Positions 62,761 through 64,000 of a DNA stretch of 64,000 nucleotides are shown piece by piece. Origin of the DNA: Planococcus sp. CPCC 101016 (GTDB lineage Bacteria > Bacillota > Bacilli > Bacillales_A > Planococcaceae). The notes under the pieces are model-generated. The model worked only from the letters and a program-made list of their open reading frames with translations, searched no databases and was not told the DNA's origin. Within the stretch, counting starts at the first letter, position 1. Each line of letters begins with the position of its first letter. The position numbers and the translations under genes were made by a program. The stretch lies in the NCBI RefSeq assembly GCF_007859295.1, contig NZ_VOHB01000002.1:869624-933623 (forward strand), in the 5' to 3' direction.

Positions 62761-64000
62761 ATGATGGTAGAAAATCAAGGCGTGTATATTGGCGTTTTTA
62801 TTGCAGTGACGGCTTTAATGATTTTGGTTGGTGTGTGGGCTTCACGGAAAGTGAAAAGTGGGGACGACTTCCTCATGGGCGGACGGAATTTGCCGCTGCC
62901 GCTATTGATCGGAACAACAGTCGCGACACTTGTCGGTACAGGATCCAGTATGGGGGCCGTCGGATTCGCTTACAGCAACGGCTGGGCTGGAGCGTTGTAC
63001 GGTTTGGGTGGATCAATCGGAATCTTTGCGCTCTTGCTGCTATTTGCCAACGTCCGTAAGTATAATTTCACGACGTTTTCCGAAGAACTGTCGTTTTATT
63101 TCGGCGAAAGCAAATTGTTCAGAGGCGTCACAGCCATTCTGTTGTACTTGGCAGCTGTCGGCTGGCTCGGTGCCCACATTATGGGGGGCAGCTTGTACTT
63201 ATCGTGGATCACAGGCATGGATTTGTTTACAGCTAAAATTGTAACGGCGCTTGGTTTTGCGGTTTATACCATGATCGGCGGTTACTTGGCGGTTGTTTAC
63301 ACGGATACGATTCAAGGATTTATTTTATTCTCAGGCTTTATCATGCTTGCGGTCTTGTCATTGTTCAAGGTGGGCGGTTATGAGACGATGTCTGCGCGAA
63401 TTCCGAACGAGATGGTTTCATTCCTGGGAGTTGAAGTACTGGGCATCATTCCGGCTATCTCCTTAATTGTCGTCATCGCGATTGGTGTGTTAGCGGCGCC
63501 GTCGTATCGGCACCGTATCTACACCAGTAAAAACACACTGACCTTGAAAAAAGCGTTAGTGATTTCAGGTATTTTATTTGCTTGCTTTTCATTGTTCCCA
63601 TCGATTATCGGGATGGCAACACAAATCATGAACCCGGATCTCGAACCGGGGTATGCATTCCCTTACCTAGCCACTGAAGTCTTCCCGGTATGGGTCGGTG
63701 CCATTATTTTGACAGCTGGGTTAAGTGCAACCATGTCTTCAGGAAGCTCCGACTTTATCGCAGGCGTTACCATTCTAGTGACGGATGTTTACCAAGTGGC
63801 TCTTGGGAAAGCAGTGCCAAGAGAAAAGCTGAAGATGTACTCTCGAATCGCCCTTCTTGTAACTTTGACGTTAGCGTTCGTAGGGACGATGGGTGCAACA
63901 AATATCATCAGCTACATTACCAACTTTATCTCAACCATTATGGCTGGATTGTTTGCCGCAGCCGTTATCGGAAAGTTTTGGCCGCGTGCCACTTGGCAAG
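62761..64000 (+). CDS. Sodium:solute symporter (SSS family), 3' truncated by the window
   Basis: The frame is open from ATG 62761 to the window end (413 residues seen). It starts YIGVFIAVTALMILVGVWAS and has many helices; GTGSSMGAVGFAYSNGWAGA and SATMSSGSSDFIAGVT match SSS sodium- and substrate-site segments. It is the likely importer of the operon's substrate in unphosphorylated form. ATG after AAAGGGGGA, 60 bases after the regulator stop, so it is probably the last gene or near it. Confidence 0.9.
   Translation, partial: MMVENQGVYIGVFIAVTALMILVGVWASRKVKSGDDFLMGGRNLPLPLLIGTTVATLVGTGSSMGAVGFAYSNGWAGALYGLGGSIGIFALLLLFANVRKYNFTTFSEELSFYFGESKLFRGVTAILLYLAAVGWLGAHIMGGSLYLSWITGMDLFTAKIVTALGFAVYTMIGGYLAVVYTDTIQGFILFSGFIMLAVLSLFKVGGYETMSARIPNEMVSFLGVEVLGIIPAISLIVVIAIGVLAAPSYRHRIYTSKNTLTLKKALVISGILFACFSLFPSIIGMATQIMNPDLEPGYAFPYLATEVFPVWVGAIILTAGLSATMSSGSSDFIAGVTILVTDVYQVALGKAVPREKLKMYSRIALLVTLTLAFVGTMGATNIISYITNFISTIMAGLFAAAVIGKFWPRATWQ

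Overview
The window looks like a chromosomal segment of a low-to-mid GC Gram-positive bacterium, most likely Planococcaceae (Planococcus-like). The basis is strong GGAGG-type ribosome binding sites, frequent TTG/GTG starts, a csaB gene with several S-layer-homology (SLH) surface enzymes, an LCP-family protein, a CpsB/CpsD-type tyrosine phosphatase/kinase pair, and dispersed GC-rich intergenic repeats of a kind I associate with this group. The genus is inferred from protein character, not from a search. I see no rRNA, tRNA or CRISPR array.

Layout. 1-2.6 kb: the end of a DUF5693-type membrane protein and csaB, whose product pyruvylates the wall polysaccharide that SLH domains bind. 3.3-20.3 kb: a membrane acyltransferase, then four large secreted enzymes: an SLH 5'-nucleotidase, an SLH extracellular nuclease, an SLH subtilisin (Vpr-like) and a Vpr-like paralogue without SLH. 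20.3-22.4 kb: a RAYT (REP-associated tyrosine transposase) gene with REP-like palindromes. 21.4-31.4 kb: twin membrane-anchored proteins of unknown function, an HtrA-like protease with a possible ECF-sigma promoter, an SH3-NlpC/P60 wall hydrolase, a patatin, a second acyltransferase and a second secreted nucleotidase.

32-52.8 kb: a Wzx/Wzy-type surface polysaccharide locus. It has Wzz/Wze/Wzb-type control proteins, a four-gene module resembling diacetylbacillosamine synthesis and priming (PglF/E/C/D-like), glycosyltransferases, a UDP-sugar dehydrogenase, a polymerase, a second pyruvyltransferase and a flippase. An LCP protein and an SGNH hydrolase lie in reverse orientation inside it. From about 43.2 kb the locus becomes visibly AT-rich, suggesting acquired cargo. 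It ends in a decayed galU-like pseudogene, IS3 and IS66 remnants, an SLH-anchored beta-helix protein and a second galU scrap (53.2-57.8 kb).

58-64 kb: a compact, overlapping operon for a sugar acid or amino-sugar acid: amidohydrolase, DgaE-like ammonia lyase, KDGP aldolase, PfkB kinase, GntR/UTRA regulator and a sodium:solute symporter cut by the window end. A perfect 24-bp palindrome lies upstream and is the likely operator.

Two repeat families sit at gene-cluster boundaries throughout. One (type A) forms a hairpin whose arms change in a compensatory way between copies. Much of the window therefore concerns the cell surface: wall pyruvylation, SLH-displayed scavenging enzymes, wall hydrolysis and polysaccharide export.
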